Source: Portunus trituberculatus
Taxonomy: Eukaryota > Arthropoda > Malacostraca > Decapoda > Portunidae
Length of the DNA stretch: 64,000 bases
Direction: 5' to 3'
Assembly: GCF_017591435.1 (NCBI RefSeq)
Contig: NC_059301.1
Span: forward strand, 37,533,225-37,597,224
The position numbers and the translations under genes are program-made. Below, piece by piece: positions 63,090 through 64,000 of the stretch. Below the pieces are notes generated by a model, which saw only the letters and a list, made by a program, of their open reading frames with translations, did no database searches and had not been told where the DNA came from. Position 1 is the stretch's first letter. Each line of letters starts with the position of its first letter.

Positions 63090-64000
63090 AAGTCGCCTCT
63101 GTTGAGGTGAAGCGAACACATGAGATGTTGCCACATGACACCGATCGCCAGTTGCTTTCATTTCGCCACGCCAGTGGAACGTGGTTTTGGATGCTCAGGC
63201 GGAGTTGAGGAGTGAGATTAACCAGCTTAAATCGGACAGGAGGTCTGTTCCCCCTCCCTCACCTGCACGAATGGCCACAGGTGCTTCTCCCTCTCCACGG
63301 CCTCCAAGGGTTAATGACGGGGCTGGCCCCTCACATGGTCCGACCTGTTCGGCTTCTCCAAGTAATTTCTCGTGTTTTGGGGAGGCCGGTAGTGATGTGG
63401 ACGTTGCAGGCGTACCGCGCCCTACTGTGGGTCCCTTGCTTCAGAGTGCCAAGGTGTTTGGCCCACCTGAGGTGGTTTCGGATGCAATTGATGGTAATGT
63501 GGCTGAAATAGTCAACTTTCTGTTTGACTGTGGGCTTCGGGAAGACGACCACAAAGCACTCTGTGAGGACGAGTGTGTGTTACGGCCTTCCAACTGTCCT
63601 GCCATGTCTGCAGTGGAGTGTAACCCCGAAGTTCTGGATGCTTTATGACTGGAAGCCAGAAGACTGGACTTTCGCATGAAGGAGGTTAATAAGGATGTTG
63701 AGGAGCACCTAATGGTGGCCCAGGAAGTGGCCATGATTAACAGTGCCCTAGCCTTGTTAGGAAATGCAAATTTCAGGAACAACCTTGCTAGAAGGTTTGC
63801 TCTGAAGCGTGAGCTTAATCAGAAATTCACACACCTTTGTTCTGAGAAAGTCCCAATGACTCAGTTCCTCTTTGGTGATGATGTGTCTAAGAGTGTGAAA
63901 CAGATTGAGGAATCAGTGAAGCTTAAGTCTACTATTACAGCCAAGAAACCATCCTTTTCCTGGTGCTTCCTGGGTGGCAAGACTCGGGGTTCTGGGCACT
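63090..64000 (+). pseudogene. DIRS-like retroelement Gag-like ORF, running off the window
   Basis: 63181-63648 and, after an in-frame TGA (63646-63648), 63649-64000 read as one protein. It has 'ELRSEINQLKSDRR', a Pro/Ser-rich stretch, 'REDDHKALCEDECVLRPSNC', then 'LALLGNANFRNNLARRFALK' and 'LCSEKVPMTQFLFGDDVSKS', and ends 'WCFLGGKTRGSG'. The 'LLGNAN-x-R-x-x-x-x-RR' and 'T-x-FLFGDD-x-x-K' blocks are what I associate with the Gag-like ORF of DIRS-type tyrosine-recombinase retroelements in invertebrates. The RT and recombinase should follow outside the window. Confidence 0.6.

Overview
The window looks like one stretch of a large, repeat-saturated animal genome. It is eukaryotic: it has spliced exons with canonical AG/GT borders, long AT-rich introns, long dinucleotide microsatellites and many families of transposable elements. 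The mix of CR1/Jockey-type LINEs, many pogo/Tigger-type DNA transposons, DIRS-like, Penelope-like and Ty3/gypsy elements, plus a tRNA-derived SINE, suggests an aquatic invertebrate, most likely a decapod crustacean. That taxonomic call is inference, not proof.

I can support only one host gene, on the + strand. It has three coding exons at 7536-7802, 14041-14159 and 35904-36074. Their reading phases join correctly, and the product resembles DCAF17, a substrate-receptor-type subunit of CUL4-DDB1 ubiquitin ligases. The first exons and the C-terminal exons are not visible. The introns are about 6.2 kb and 21.7 kb and consist largely of mobile elements.

Layout. 1-6.9 kb: decayed DIRS-like fragments, pogo/Tigger elements nested in one another, and a 249-bp tandem array. 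7.5-7.8 kb: exon. 7.9-12.9 kb: two minus-strand LINE-A copies. 14.0-14.2 kb: exon. 14.8-27.0 kb: four plus-strand LINE-A copies in a row, a tandem tRNA-Val-like SINE pair, and a LINE-B inserted in the third copy. 27.0-33.0 kb: a nest in which the last LINE-A copy holds a Tigger-like element, which holds a second Tigger-like element, which holds a nearly full-length CR1 LINE with an esterase ORF1. 33.3-33.8 kb: Penelope-like GIY-YIG fragment. 34.4-35.3 kb: another pogo-type element. 35.9-36.1 kb: exon. 36.7-42.3 kb: an RNase H-bearing LINE split by three nested Tigger-type elements. 42.4-55.8 kb: a minus-strand Ty3/gypsy element split by a complete-architecture plus-strand LTR element at 43427-50073. 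55.8-61.9 kb: a second LINE-B, split by a third Ty3/gypsy element. 62.7-64 kb: a Tigger-type 5' end, then a DIRS-like gag ORF running off the window.

The most notable item is the LTR element at 43427-50073. Its pol order is protease - integrase - reverse transcriptase - RNase H, the Gmr1-type arrangement, and its Gag has a SCAN-like capsid region. Nearly all mobile-element ORFs carry stops or frameshifts, so no element here is clearly active. The host exons are intact.
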